Shown one piece after another: positions 12,903 to 21,140 of a DNA stretch of 39,542 bases. Numbering within the stretch: the stretch's first letter is position 1; each line of letters opens with the position of its first letter. Source of the DNA: Gammaproteobacteria bacterium (GTDB lineage: Bacteria > Pseudomonadota > Gammaproteobacteria > Steroidobacterales > Steroidobacteraceae); NCBI GenBank assembly GCA_004297335.1, contig SCUD01000121.1, positions 1 through 39,542 of the forward strand, written 5' to 3'. The translations under genes and the position numbers were made by a program. A model generated the notes under the pieces. It was not told the origin of the DNA, searched no databases, and was given only the letters and a program-made list of their open reading frames with translations.

Positions 12903-14225
12903 TTACCCGGCCCCGGTGCCGAGCAGCCACTCGGCGGCAGGCTCAACCTGCACGCCCGCTGCCCGCACGCGAGCGGCGGAATTACGGTCCAGCACCAGCA
13001 GTCTCCGCACGGCGCGCCGGTGCATACGCCAGGCCCCATCGAGGGCGCGCAGCTCGCGCGCGAGAGTTGCTTCGGCGGTCACGTCGGCGCACACCTGGAT
13101 CAGCTCCTCGCCCGCCGCACGGTAGCGAACCAGGAAATCGACCTCCAGATCTCCCTCGGTTCTCACATACGCGACCTCCGCGCCACGGCGCTCGAGCTCA
13201 TTCAGCACCGCGGTCTCGAGCGCGTGGCCCAGGTTCGCGCGGCCGCTCGAGTCGAACGCACGAATCAGTCCTGGATCAGCGGGATAGATCTTGCGCGGAT
13301 TCGAGTTGCGCTGGCGCTCAGAATCGGTCGCGAGCCATACGGCGCTCAGCAGGAACGCGTCGGTGAGATGGCCCAGCAAGGCGTGCACCAGGTCCCGCGC
13401 AACGCCGAGGCCCTGGGCCTTCAGATCGCGGTTCAAACGGTGGACGCTGAAGCCGCCGGCGGGATTGCGCAGGCAGTGCCGTACCAGCCAGCGCAGCGCA
13501 GCCACCTGCGAAATGTTGTAGCGCTCGACCACATCGCGGAACAGCACCGTGTCTACGTACCCCTGCAGGAGCTCGATGCGGAGCGCCGGCCCGAGACCTT
13601 GCACTTCCGGGAATCCACCCTCCTCGAGGAACTCGCGAAAGCGTCGTTCCACGAGCGAGCGCTCCGCCGCCGTCCAGCGGCGCGGCGCCCTGGCAGGCTC
13701 TTCACCCCGGTGACGCAGGTACTCGCGAAAACTGAACGGGCGGACCACGGTGGCCATGCCGCGGCCACGAAGAGACGTGTGCACCTCGCGCGACAGCAGC
13801 CGTGCGGACGAACCCGAGACCACCAGCTCGATACTTTCCGTGTCGAGCACCCGGCGGGCGAAACGCTCCCACTCCGGCACGAACTGGATCTCGTCGAGGA
13901 ACCAGTATGCCTTGCTGTGGCCCCGGAGCCCGGGATACCGGCGATAGTATTCGTCGAGCAGATAGCCGAGCTGTTCGCCAGCGATGCCGGCCAGGCGATC
14001 ATCGTCGAAGCTGAGATACAGGGCCCGTTCCGGCACCACCGCGCCGCGCCGCGCCGCGAGCAGTTGGAGCAGAAAGGTGGTCTTGCCTGCCCGACGCATG
14101 CCGATGACCGAGTGCACCTTGCCCGGTACCGCGGGCAGGCAGACGTCGCGCCGCGTGTATCCAGCCGCCACGCCCGGCCGGAGGGCGGCGCTCAGCTTTT
14201 CCGCGAGGACCAGGTGGAGCGGCAT
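12903..14225 (-). CDS. AAA ATPase with DUF4143 domain (second copy, distant from the first)
   Basis: A 440-residue ATPase of the same broad family but a different branch. Walker A is GMRRAGKTT at 42-50, Walker B AYWFLDEIQ at 106-114, and a sensor-like ELVVSGSSARLL begins near 133. RPFSFREYL and the EEGGFPEVQ segment mark the middle. The C-terminal nuclease-like core keeps EVDFLV, but the expected ExK is replaced by QVCAD (ELIQVCADV), so catalysis is doubtful; related ATPases often have LIQV there. The ATG at 14225 (MPLHLVLAEKL) is preferred; a TTG twelve codons upstream lies inside a small inverted repeat. The gene faces the tRNA-Pro gene 3' to 3'. Its role is unknown; archaeal-type and bacterial members are often found as mobile accessory genes. 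Confidence 0.88.
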   Translation of the reverse strand: MPLHLVLAEKLSAALRPGVAAGYTRRDVCLPAVPGKVHSVIGMRRAGKTTFLLQLLAARRGAVVPERALYLSFDDDRLAGIAGEQLGYLLDEYYRRYPGLRGHSKAYWFLDEIQFVPEWERFARRVLDTESIELVVSGSSARLLSREVHTSLRGRGMATVVRPFSFREYLRHRGEEPARAPRRWTAAERSLVERRFREFLEEGGFPEVQGLGPALRIELLQGYVDTVLFRDVVERYNISQVAALRWLVRHCLRNPAGGFSVHRLNRDLKAQGLGVARDLVHALLGHLTDAFLLSAVWLATDSERQRNSNPRKIYPADPGLIRAFDSSGRANLGHALETAVLNELERRGAEVAYVRTEGDLEVDFLVRYRAAGEELIQVCADVTAEATLARELRALDGAWRMHRRAVRRLLVLDRNSAARVRAAGVQVEPAAEWLLGTGAG

Positions 14226-14247
14226 GGCCCGAGCATCGTCCCTTGGG

Positions 14248-14266
14248 TGGCCTTCTGTCAAGGCCA
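14248..14266. repeat. Short inverted repeat upstream of the second ATPase gene
   Basis: TGGCCTT (14248-14254) and AAGGCCA (14260-14266) pair perfectly around CTGTC, 22 bases before the ATG at 14225. It mirrors the position of the much longer inverted repeat ahead of the first ATPase, though the sequences differ. Seven-base arms can arise by chance in GC-rich DNA. The rest of the divergent gap 14226-14505 shows no gene. Confidence 0.45.
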
Positions 14267-14505
14267 GATTTTCGCAATTGTTGACCTCCTATGAGGCCAC
14301 ATTGCGCAACGCCCGGCGCAGCACGCGGAGCGGCTGCCGGTCACAACGGCCGCTGGACAGCAGAATCCATGGCCTGCATGACTATCATTCACGGCTTGAA
14401 TTGGAAGGTCGCGCGGGCTCGGGCCCCTACCCTTCCCTTGCCCCCGCATTGACGCCCTCGAGCGCCTGAGGTATGAGAGCAGATGATTCGGGAGGTGCCC
14501 ACGCA

Positions 14506-15657
14506 ATGACCGCGCCCCAGATGAACCAGGTCCTGCTCGACCTTTACTCCTGCCCGACGATGCGGGAGCGCTGGCCGGTCGTGCTCGACGAGATCCGCGA
14601 GGCGTTGCACGCGCGCAGCGCTGTCGTGCAGCTGCTGGTCCGCGACGAGGGCCAGGTCCGTTCGTACTGGACCGTGCGCGACTCCGAATCCGAGGCGGAC
14701 CGCGAGATTCACGACCGCTACCTCGGCGACGCAGTCAACCCGCGCATGCGCGCGCGGCGTTCGCCCGGCCCTGGACTGGGCCCGGTCGTGATTCGCGACC
14801 GCGACCTGTTCGATCCCGATGATTCGGCCTACCGGGAACTGCAGGAGCGCCTGTCGGCCGCCCGCCTCGGGACCTTCATGAGCGTCGGCTCGGAGCTGCC
14901 GGGCGGCGAGCGGCTGGCGCTGGTGCTGCACCGCGATGTCGGCTGCCGCCGTGATTTCGATGCCGACGAGGAAGGTTTCGCGCGGCGCTTCCTGCCGCAC
15001 CTGCGCCAGGCCGTGAACCTCTCCACGCAGCTCGCCAGCGCCGGCGAACGGGCCGGCGAGCTGGCGGGCGCCCTCGATTCGCTGCGGGCGGCACTGATCG
15101 TCTGCGATGCGGACGGACGCATCTGCGAGGCGAACCGCGCAGCCCGCGAGTTGCTCGCGCGCCGGCGCCAGGTCCTGCTGCATGGCGAGCGCCTGCTCGC
15201 GGCATCGGCGCATGACCACGCCGCGCTGCGGCGCCTGGTGTTGGAGACGGCCCATGATGCGCCGGATGGGCCGGCGCGGTTCTTCGTGCTGGGCGGCGAT
15301 GGTGCCGCGCAGCTGCTGCAGGTCCGGCTGCAGGCGCTGCACAGCCCGGAGCTGGCGGCCAGGACCGCAGCCCCAACGGGCCGCCCGGTCCTGTTGGTGC
15401 TGTCCGATCCATCGACGGCGCCGGTCCTGCCAGCAGAGCTGCTCGCCCTGCTGTTCGCGCTATCCCCGGCCGAGGCACAGCTCGCCGCCGCCCTGTGCCG
15501 CGGCCTGTCACCGGGTGACCATGCGGCCGAGAGGCGGGTGTCCGTCGGTACCGTCCGCTACCAGCTGAAGCAGGTAATGGCCAAGGTCGGTGTCAGCCGC
15601 CAGTCCCAGCTGGTCCAGCGGCTGTACTCGTCGGTGATCGCACAGGCGCTGGCCTGA
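14506..15657 (+). CDS. LuxR-type transcriptional regulator with PAS-like sensor region
   Basis: A 383-residue regulator. The C-terminal ~65 residues form a LuxR/GerE helix-turn-helix (LSPAEAQLAAALCRGLSPGD, then VSVGTVRYQLKQVMAKVGVSRQSQLV). Before it, around residues 190-290, is a PAS-like region (ALDSLRAALIVCDADGRICEANRAARELL). The N-terminal ~180 residues resemble those of other single-component LuxR regulators of unknown ligand. I see no receiver or autoinducer-binding domain. The ATG at 14506 is preferred because GGAGGT stands ten bases ahead; an in-frame ATG at 14473 lacks such a site. It converges on the TonB receptor with one base between stops. Such regulators often control adjacent transporter/hydrolase genes, so the palindrome at 19195-19222 is a candidate target. 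Confidence 0.85.
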   Translation: MTAPQMNQVLLDLYSCPTMRERWPVVLDEIREALHARSAVVQLLVRDEGQVRSYWTVRDSESEADREIHDRYLGDAVNPRMRARRSPGPGLGPVVIRDRDLFDPDDSAYRELQERLSAARLGTFMSVGSELPGGERLALVLHRDVGCRRDFDADEEGFARRFLPHLRQAVNLSTQLASAGERAGELAGALDSLRAALIVCDADGRICEANRAARELLARRRQVLLHGERLLAASAHDHAALRRLVLETAHDAPDGPARFFVLGGDGAAQLLQVRLQALHSPELAARTAAPTGRPVLLVLSDPSTAPVLPAELLALLFALSPAEAQLAAALCRGLSPGDHAAERRVSVGTVRYQLKQVMAKVGVSRQSQLVQRLYSSVIAQALA

Positions 15658-15658
15658 A

Positions 15659-17854
15659 TCAGAACTCGAAGCTGACGCGCAGGCCGAATTCGCGCGGCGC
15701 GCCGTAGAACTCGTTGCGCGATGCGGAAGCCTGGCCGCTGACGTATTCCTCATCGCTCAGGTTGGTGCCATAGGCAGTCACCTGCCACGCGCCCTTGCGC
15801 AGCGTCAGCAATGCCGAGACCACGCCGTAGCTGTCGATGCGGTCGGAAACCGGCGAATAGGCGATGTAGGTAAAGCGCGAGCCGACGTGGGCGTAGTTGA
15901 TGCGCGGCGTGAGCTCGGCGTCGTCACCGAGCCGGAACGCATACTCCGCACCGAGGTTCAGCGTCCACTCCGGCGAGTACAGGTTGGACCCGCCCGTGCT
16001 CGTCACGGTGAACGGCGCGTAGTCGAAGCAGAACGGCGGACTCGATGGCACGCCGGGCGGACACTGCGAGCCCAGGGTGCCGGGCGGCAGCAGGCGCTCA
16101 TTGACAAAGGTCAGGCCGTCCAGCTCCGAATCGACATACGCCAGCGTGGCGTCGAAGCCGAAGCCGCCGAAGCGGGCCTCGACCTGCGCCTCGATACCCT
16201 GGATCGTGCCATCGGCCACGTTGAAGATCCCGCCCTGCCCGGTCAGCGGCTCGAGCACGTCGAACTGGAAATCACTGTAGTCGTTGTAGAACGCCGCCAG
16301 CTGCGTGCGAACGCGCCCGCCGGCCAGCGTGGACTTCAGGCCGAGCTCGTAGTTCAGCACCGTCTCGGGCTGGAAGCTGGAGGTGACGGAGTTGAAGCCG
16401 CCCGGCTTGTAGCCGCGTGCGACAAACAGGTAAGCGAGGTTACGGTCGTCGACCTGCCAGTTGAGCGCCACTTTGCCGGTCACCTTGTTCTCGCTGTAGC
16501 GGCCGGACAGGTCGGCGACCGGGATTCCTCCGGGCGGGAAGCCCGGGATCCCGCTGCCGATGAACACACCACCGGCACCGGCCGTCTCGTAGGTGGAGTA
16601 GCGCGCGCCCGCCTGCAGCTCCCAGGCCTCACTCAGCTGGTAGTTTCCCTGGGCGAAGAAGCCGGTCGTCGTGCGCCGGTTGGCCGGGTAGATGTCGATC
16701 GGGAATCCGGCCTCGCGGGTCAGGATGAGAACATCGATCACGTTGCGCTGGTAATAGGCGCCGAGGATCCAGTCGAAGCGCCCCTCGGCCGGGGAGATCA
16801 GGTTGAGCTCGTGGCTGTCCTGGCGCTCGCGCGCATAGTAGTCCCAGATGATCTGGCCGGCGGCCTCGGGCGGCGCCTGCGAGCCGTCGATGTCATCGAA
16901 GCTGAAGATGCGCTTGTGCTGGTAGCCGCCGAGCCAGCGCAGCACCAGCCCGCTGTCGAACTCCTGGCGCAGCTCCAGGCTCGCCTGCATCGCCTTCTCG
17001 CGATGGGAGGTGTCCGTATCGAAGCTGAGCGTGCGGATATCACCTTCGCGGAACGCGGCGTAGGTCGTGCCCGCGACGGGACGGTAGTCGTAGCCGCCGG
17101 TCCGGCGATCGTGCCACTCGACCTTGGCCAGCGCGCGGAATGCGCCGGGCTGCCAGAGGACGCCGACGCGCGCGCCGCTCTCCTGGAGCTTGCCGGCGTC
17201 GTTGTCGAAGGGACCGACATCCTCGAAATACGAATCGCGGCTGCGGTGAATTCCCGCCAGGCGCAGCGCCAGGCTGTCGCCGGCGGCCAGGTTGATCGCA
17301 CCCTCAGCCTCTGTCTGGTCATAATTGCCGAGGCCGACCTGGATATGCCCGCCCGTTGCACCGAGTTCGGGGTTACGCGAGTTGACGAAGATCGCGCCGC
17401 CGGTCGAACTGGTGCCGACCAGCGTGCCCTGCGGACCGCGCAGCACCTCGATGCTGGCGAGGTCATAGAAGCCATTGGACTGCACGATCGGCGGCTGGAA
17501 CAGGCCGTCCACGTAGGTGGCGACGCCGGCGGTTGCGTTCGGCGAGTTGCTCGCGAGCCCGATGCCGCGGATGTTGACCGACTGCGTCTGGCCGGCGTTC
17601 GTGATCGACAGCGACGGCGTGGCCGTCTGCAGGTCGGCGAGCCGCGCCACCGCGCGGGCCTCGAGCGCCGCGGCATCGAGCGCGGTCGCGGCAATCGGCA
17701 CCTGCTGCAGGTTTTCCTCGCGCCGCTGCGCGGTCACGATGGTCTCCTCGAGCAGGACCGGCGCCAGGGGCGCTGCCTGATCCTGCGCCATCGCCACCCC
17801 GGCCAGCGTGCCGCCCAGCAGCACCCCGCGAATCAGAACACGCAAGGTCGACAT
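15659..17854 (-). CDS. TonB-dependent outer-membrane receptor (substrate unknown)
   Basis: A 731-residue receptor with a signal peptide (residues 1-23, ending GVAMA) and a TonB-box region EETIVTAQRREENLQQVP. The plug domain includes SVNIRGIGL and IEVLRGPQGTLVGTSSTGGAIFV, and a 22-strand barrel ends in VSFEF with a terminal Phe, as needed for BAM insertion. The sequence style (TAQRREENLQ, RGPQGTL) is that of receptors expanded in sphingomonads and related heterotrophs, many importing organic substrates rather than siderophores. GGAGAGGAG before the ATG is a strong ribosome site. It is 31 bases downstream of the serine hydrolase gene, so the two probably form one transcript and serve the same compound. 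The compound itself cannot be told from sequence. Confidence 0.9.
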   Translation of the reverse strand: MSTLRVLIRGVLLGGTLAGVAMAQDQAAPLAPVLLEETIVTAQRREENLQQVPIAATALDAAALEARAVARLADLQTATPSLSITNAGQTQSVNIRGIGLASNSPNATAGVATYVDGLFQPPIVQSNGFYDLASIEVLRGPQGTLVGTSSTGGAIFVNSRNPELGATGGHIQVGLGNYDQTEAEGAINLAAGDSLALRLAGIHRSRDSYFEDVGPFDNDAGKLQESGARVGVLWQPGAFRALAKVEWHDRRTGGYDYRPVAGTTYAAFREGDIRTLSFDTDTSHREKAMQASLELRQEFDSGLVLRWLGGYQHKRIFSFDDIDGSQAPPEAAGQIIWDYYARERQDSHELNLISPAEGRFDWILGAYYQRNVIDVLILTREAGFPIDIYPANRRTTTGFFAQGNYQLSEAWELQAGARYSTYETAGAGGVFIGSGIPGFPPGGIPVADLSGRYSENKVTGKVALNWQVDDRNLAYLFVARGYKPGGFNSVTSSFQPETVLNYELGLKSTLAGGRVRTQLAAFYNDYSDFQFDVLEPLTGQGGIFNVADGTIQGIEAQVEARFGGFGFDATLAYVDSELDGLTFVNERLLPPGTLGSQCPPGVPSSPPFCFDYAPFTVTSTGGSNLYSPEWTLNLGAEYAFRLGDDAELTPRINYAHVGSRFTYIAYSPVSDRIDSYGVVSALLTLRKGAWQVTAYGTNLSDEEYVSGQASASRNEFYGAPREFGLRVSFEF

Positions 17855-17885
17855 TGGCTCTCACTCCTCTCCGTGTAGCTCCGCC

Positions 17886-19109
17886 TCATTGCGCCGGCCA
17901 GCGCGCGACCGCGGCGAAGAAGGCAGCGGTCTCCTCTTCCGCCGGGCTGCGGCCCGGCGGGAAATAGCTGAGCTTGACGACGACCGTGCGGGTCTCGGGA
18001 TCGACATGGATGTACTGCCCCTGCAGTCCGAGTGCCTCGTAGGCACGCGAGTCCGGCACCGTCCACCACTGGTAGCCGTAGCCGGGCCCGGGGCCGCCGG
18101 TCGGCTGCGTCGACTCGCGCACCCATTCCGCCGACACGATCCGCCGGCCGGTACCCGCCATGCCCTCGTTCAGCATCATCAGGCCGACGCGCCCGAGATC
18201 GCGCAACGTCGCGTTGAAGCCAGCGCCGCTGAATTCCCGACCCGTGCCCGGCGGGCCGTCCATGATGAAGAACGCATCCTGTTCGGCACCGAGCGGCTCC
18301 CACAACCGCTGCGCGGCAAAGGCCGCCAGGTTACTGCCGTGGCTGACGCGCTCCAGCAGCCAGCCGAGCACGGCGGTATCGAGGGTCTTGTATTCCCAGA
18401 CCGCGCCCGGTGGATGCTTGCGCCGGATCGTGCGCGCGGCATCGGCGAAGCGGATCTGGTTGGTGACCAGTGCGAGCTCGTGATTGCGGGCCGCGACTCC
18501 CGGATTGCCGAAGTCGTAGCGCTCCTCGTAGTCGACGCCGGAGCGCATCTGCAGCACCTGCCGGATGGTCACCCCATCGTAGCCGCCGCCGACCAGCTCC
18601 GGCAGGTATTGCGTGACCGGATCATCGAGCGAGGCGATCAGCCCCTCCTGCAGCGCACAGCCGACCAGGATCGAGACCAGCGACTTGGTCGCCGACCAGG
18701 CAATGAAGCGGGTCTGCGCATCGGTGTGATTGCGGTAGATTTCGGCGACGATCCGTCCGTCGCGGATGATCAGCAGCGCATTCGTGTAGCTGCGTTCGAG
18801 GAAGTCCGCCGGCGTGTACTCGACGCCCTCGAAGCGGTAGGTGAAATCGAGCGGGCGATCACTGCGCGGCAGTTGCCAGACGGGCCCGGATCGCGCCACG
18901 GTGCGCGTCGTGAACAGCCGGTCCATGCTGCGGAAGGTCAGCGCGTTCACCTCCGGATCGAGCATCGCGCGCCGCAACTGCTGGATCGCCGGCGGCACCA
19001 CCGAGGGCGGCAGCGACGGATCCGGTGGCGGCGCGGGATACGCCGACGCGACCGCCGCCACTCCCAGCGCGAGGCCCATCGACAGCGAACGCAGCCAGAT
19101 CCTGAACAT
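17886..19109 (-). CDS. Beta-lactamase-fold serine hydrolase (NylB/esterase-like), exported
   Basis: A 407-residue protein of the class C beta-lactamase-related family, which includes esterases and 6-aminohexanoate-dimer hydrolase (NylB). The signal peptide is about residues 1-23 (ALGVAAVASA-YPAP), so it works in the periplasm or beyond. The catalytic SxxK is SATK at 139-142, the tyrosine motif is probably SGVDYEE (Tyr194), and GLQGQYIHVDP stands where the third active-site motif lies in NylB relatives. The ATG at 19109 is preceded by AGGGAAAC and starts the signal peptide; longer in-frame sequence is not hydrolase-like. It lies upstream of the TonB receptor in the same direction. The bond cleaved (amide or ester) cannot be decided. 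Confidence 0.85.
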   Translation of the reverse strand: MFRIWLRSLSMGLALGVAAVASAYPAPPPDPSLPPSVVPPAIQQLRRAMLDPEVNALTFRSMDRLFTTRTVARSGPVWQLPRSDRPLDFTYRFEGVEYTPADFLERSYTNALLIIRDGRIVAEIYRNHTDAQTRFIAWSATKSLVSILVGCALQEGLIASLDDPVTQYLPELVGGGYDGVTIRQVLQMRSGVDYEERYDFGNPGVAARNHELALVTNQIRFADAARTIRRKHPPGAVWEYKTLDTAVLGWLLERVSHGSNLAAFAAQRLWEPLGAEQDAFFIMDGPPGTGREFSGAGFNATLRDLGRVGLMMLNEGMAGTGRRIVSAEWVRESTQPTGGPGPGYGYQWWTVPDSRAYEALGLQGQYIHVDPETRTVVVKLSYFPPGRSPAEEETAAFFAAVARWPAQ

Positions 19110-19194
19110 GGTTCCGTTTCCCTGCAGCAAGCTCACACGCGCACGGCGGGCCGGGCCACCGCCTGCCCGTCGATTGTCCGGGACCCCGCGCGGC

Positions 19195-19222
19195 CCGGCA
19201 TCTCCCATTTGGGAGATGCCGG
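19195..19222. promoter_or_regulatory. Perfect 28-bp palindrome, candidate operator of the hydrolase-receptor operon
   Basis: Arms CCGGCATCTCCCA (19195-19207) and TGGGAGATGCCGG (19210-19222) pair at all 13 positions around TT. It lies 86 bases upstream of the hydrolase ATG in a 166-base gap after the MmgE/PrpD gene. There is no T run, so it is not a normal terminator. The nearest DNA-binding regulator is the LuxR-type protein at 14506-15657. Binding is inference. Confidence 0.65.
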
Positions 19223-19275
19223 CACCGGAGGGCCGGGACAGGCTGGGCAATGACACTCTGAGCGCGCGGACCGGA

Positions 19276-20688
19276 CTACCCCGGCGCGAAGACCGCTCCC
19301 ACGTCCGCGACTTCGTCGATGGCGAGCAGCCGCTCCGCCAGCCGGGCCGCGCCCGCGGCATCGAGCGGGCGCGCCGCCCGTCCGGCGCAATCGATGAACT
19401 TGGCGACCAGCGCGTCGCGTGACAGCGGCCGCTCGGGGTGACCAAGCGCCTCGGCGAGCCCACCCTCGTGCCGCGTGCCATCACGCAGCCGGATCGTGAG
19501 TGCGCCACCCGAGCCGCGGGTCCGCCACCCGTCGGGGTCGTCGACCGCCGTAACCCGGCTCGCGAGCCCCAGAACCCGGGGGTCCGCCAGCGCCTCCGTG
19601 CTGAAATCACCGAGCGTCACCTGGCCACGCACCAGCGCGAGCGCGACGGTGAACGGGATGCTGAACTTGGCGTCGATCACGGTCTTCGGCGCCTGCTTGC
19701 GGGCCGCTGGCTCGATGAGCATCCGCTGCACCGGTCCGACCACGACCTCGATCGCTTCGATCCCGCGCCAGTCGGGCACCTGCCGTTCGCGCAGCCCGAG
19801 CGCGATTTCGATGTAGGCGTGCGTACCACGGCAGGCCGGCCAGGGCTTGAAACTGAGTTGCTCGCCCCAGTAACGCTGGCCGAGTGCATCGAGCAGGTCG
19901 CCCGGATCGTAATGCCCGTCCACGTACAGCCGGAAGAAGCCACCGCGTCCCTCCAGTGGGGTCTCGAAGCCCCGCACGCCGTCACGGGCGAGCAACGTGC
20001 TGACCACGGCCGCCTGGGCCGGGAAGGCCTCGCGCACAGCGCGCAGGACCGTGCCCTCGCTGTACTTGATCTCGCCGGGAGCGGTCGCCTGGCACAGTGC
20101 CAGCGACAGCGCATCGCGGGTCTGCGCCGCATCGAGGCCCGCGATCCGCGCCGCGGCGGCGGTCGCGCCGAATGCGCCGAGGATCGGCGGCGGATACCAG
20201 TCGCTGTCTTCCATCCTCTGCCGCAGGCTGAGCCCCATGCGGCAGACCAGATCGCAGCCGATCGCGAGCGCCGTCACGAAGGTCTTCCCGTCGATTGGCG
20301 CGAGCCACTGCGCCAGCGCCATGGCCGCAGGCACCAGCGACGCGTTCGGGTGGCAGGGTGCGGAATCGAACGCATCCTCGTAATCGAGTGCGTGCGCCGC
20401 CGCACCGTTCGCGAGCGCCGCGAACGGCGCCGTTACACCCTGGCCAGTGCCGAGGATTGCGCAGGGGCCCGCTCCCGCCGCCAGCGCCAGCGCCCGGAAC
20501 GGCGTGACATCCGGACTCGCGCCGCTCGCGGCCAGCATGACACCGACGGCGTCGAGCAGCGCCCGGCGGGTGGCCTCGACGGTGGCGGCCGGCAGCGATG
20601 CGTACGGCGTCTGTGCAATGTGGCGGCACAGGGGGTCCGTGATCATCCGGTTCATGTCGTTCATGTGCTCGATGATAGCGTCGACCAT
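19276..20688 (-). CDS. MmgE/PrpD family protein
   Basis: A 470-residue member of the MmgE/PrpD superfamily. It includes 2-methylcitrate dehydratase, cis-aconitate decarboxylase and iminodisuccinate epimerase, so the reaction here is not fixed. Family features are an all-helical first domain with NGAAAHALDYEDAFDSAPCHPNA (the GxxxHxxDxDD-like catalytic region) and later PWPACRGTHAYIEIALGL and KFSIPFTVALALVRG. No methylcitrate-cycle genes (prpB, prpC) are nearby, so a propionate role is unlikely. Start choice is uncertain among ATGs at 20688, 20664 and 20655; the first is listed. It follows the ABM-type gene by six bases and precedes the palindrome and hydrolase, suggesting a shared catabolic theme. 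Confidence 0.85.
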   Translation of the reverse strand: MVDAIIEHMNDMNRMITDPLCRHIAQTPYASLPAATVEATRRALLDAVGVMLAASGASPDVTPFRALALAAGAGPCAILGTGQGVTAPFAALANGAAAHALDYEDAFDSAPCHPNASLVPAAMALAQWLAPIDGKTFVTALAIGCDLVCRMGLSLRQRMEDSDWYPPPILGAFGATAAAARIAGLDAAQTRDALSLALCQATAPGEIKYSEGTVLRAVREAFPAQAAVVSTLLARDGVRGFETPLEGRGGFFRLYVDGHYDPGDLLDALGQRYWGEQLSFKPWPACRGTHAYIEIALGLRERQVPDWRGIEAIEVVVGPVQRMLIEPAARKQAPKTVIDAKFSIPFTVALALVRGQVTLGDFSTEALADPRVLGLASRVTAVDDPDGWRTRGSGGALTIRLRDGTRHEGGLAEALGHPERPLSRDALVAKFIDCAGRAARPLDAAGAARLAERLLAIDEVADVGAVFAPG

Positions 20689-20694
20689 CAGGTG

Positions 20695-20985
20695 CTACGG
20701 CATCGAGTATTCCCGCCTGAGCTCCGCGACCTGCACGCTGTAGGACTCATACCAGCGCTCGCGGCCGAAGCGCTGCGCGGCCTGATGCTCCGGGTCGGCC
20801 TTCCAGGCACGGATGCTGTCCTCGGACGGCCAGTACGACAATGACACTTCCTGCCGGCCCTCGGTCACCGACTGGAATCCGAGACAGCCATAGCGGCTGA
20901 GCGCCAGCGCGCGCATCCGTGCGGCGGTGTGTGAATACTCCTCGTCCAGGTCCCGGACGATGGCACGGAAGATCACGACATACAT
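20695..20985 (-). CDS. Antibiotic-biosynthesis-monooxygenase (ABM)-fold small protein
   Basis: A 96-residue dimeric alpha-beta barrel protein starting MYVVIFRAIVRDLDEEYSHT, then RMRALALSRYGCLGFQSV, QEVSLSYWPSEDSIRAWK and HQAAQRFGRERWYESY. These are the hallmarks of a common ABM-domain subgroup annotated as stress or quinol-type monooxygenases, function unproven. The ATG at 20985 is preferred since family members begin at this residue and GGAG lies upstream; an in-frame ATG at 21021 would add twelve atypical residues. It heads the minus-strand series with the MmgE/PrpD gene and is divergent from parA. Confidence 0.82.
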   Translation of the reverse strand: MYVVIFRAIVRDLDEEYSHTAARMRALALSRYGCLGFQSVTEGRQEVSLSYWPSEDSIRAWKADPEHQAAQRFGRERWYESYSVQVAELRREYSMP

Positions 20986-21084
20986 GTCCCCGGCTCCGGA
21001 CAGCCCCGAGGACTTCATCATGCCACCCGACCGTGAACTGCGTCACAAGGCAGGCCCCCTCCGGCCGCAGGCAGCCCCCGTGAC

Positions 21085-21114
21085 TTGCACTTTATTCAGC
21101 CGGGGGCGTACTCT
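21085..21114 (+). promoter_or_regulatory. Probable promoter of the ParA-like gene
   Basis: TTGCAC (21085-21090), 18-base spacer, TACTCT (21109-21114), giving a start near 21121 and a leader of about 20 bases. GCCCCCG before it and CGGGGGC inside its spacer form an inverted repeat spanning the -35, which might be an operator or chance. Confidence 0.4.
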
Positions 21115-21140
21115 TAAGCCCTTGTTTCTCCGGGGGCTCC

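Noticed and set aside
19195-19222. Terminator for the MmgE/PrpD gene
   Set aside because: The 13-bp palindrome has only a two-base centre, which cannot form a normal RNA loop without opening pairs, and no T run follows on the minus strand. An operator fits better.
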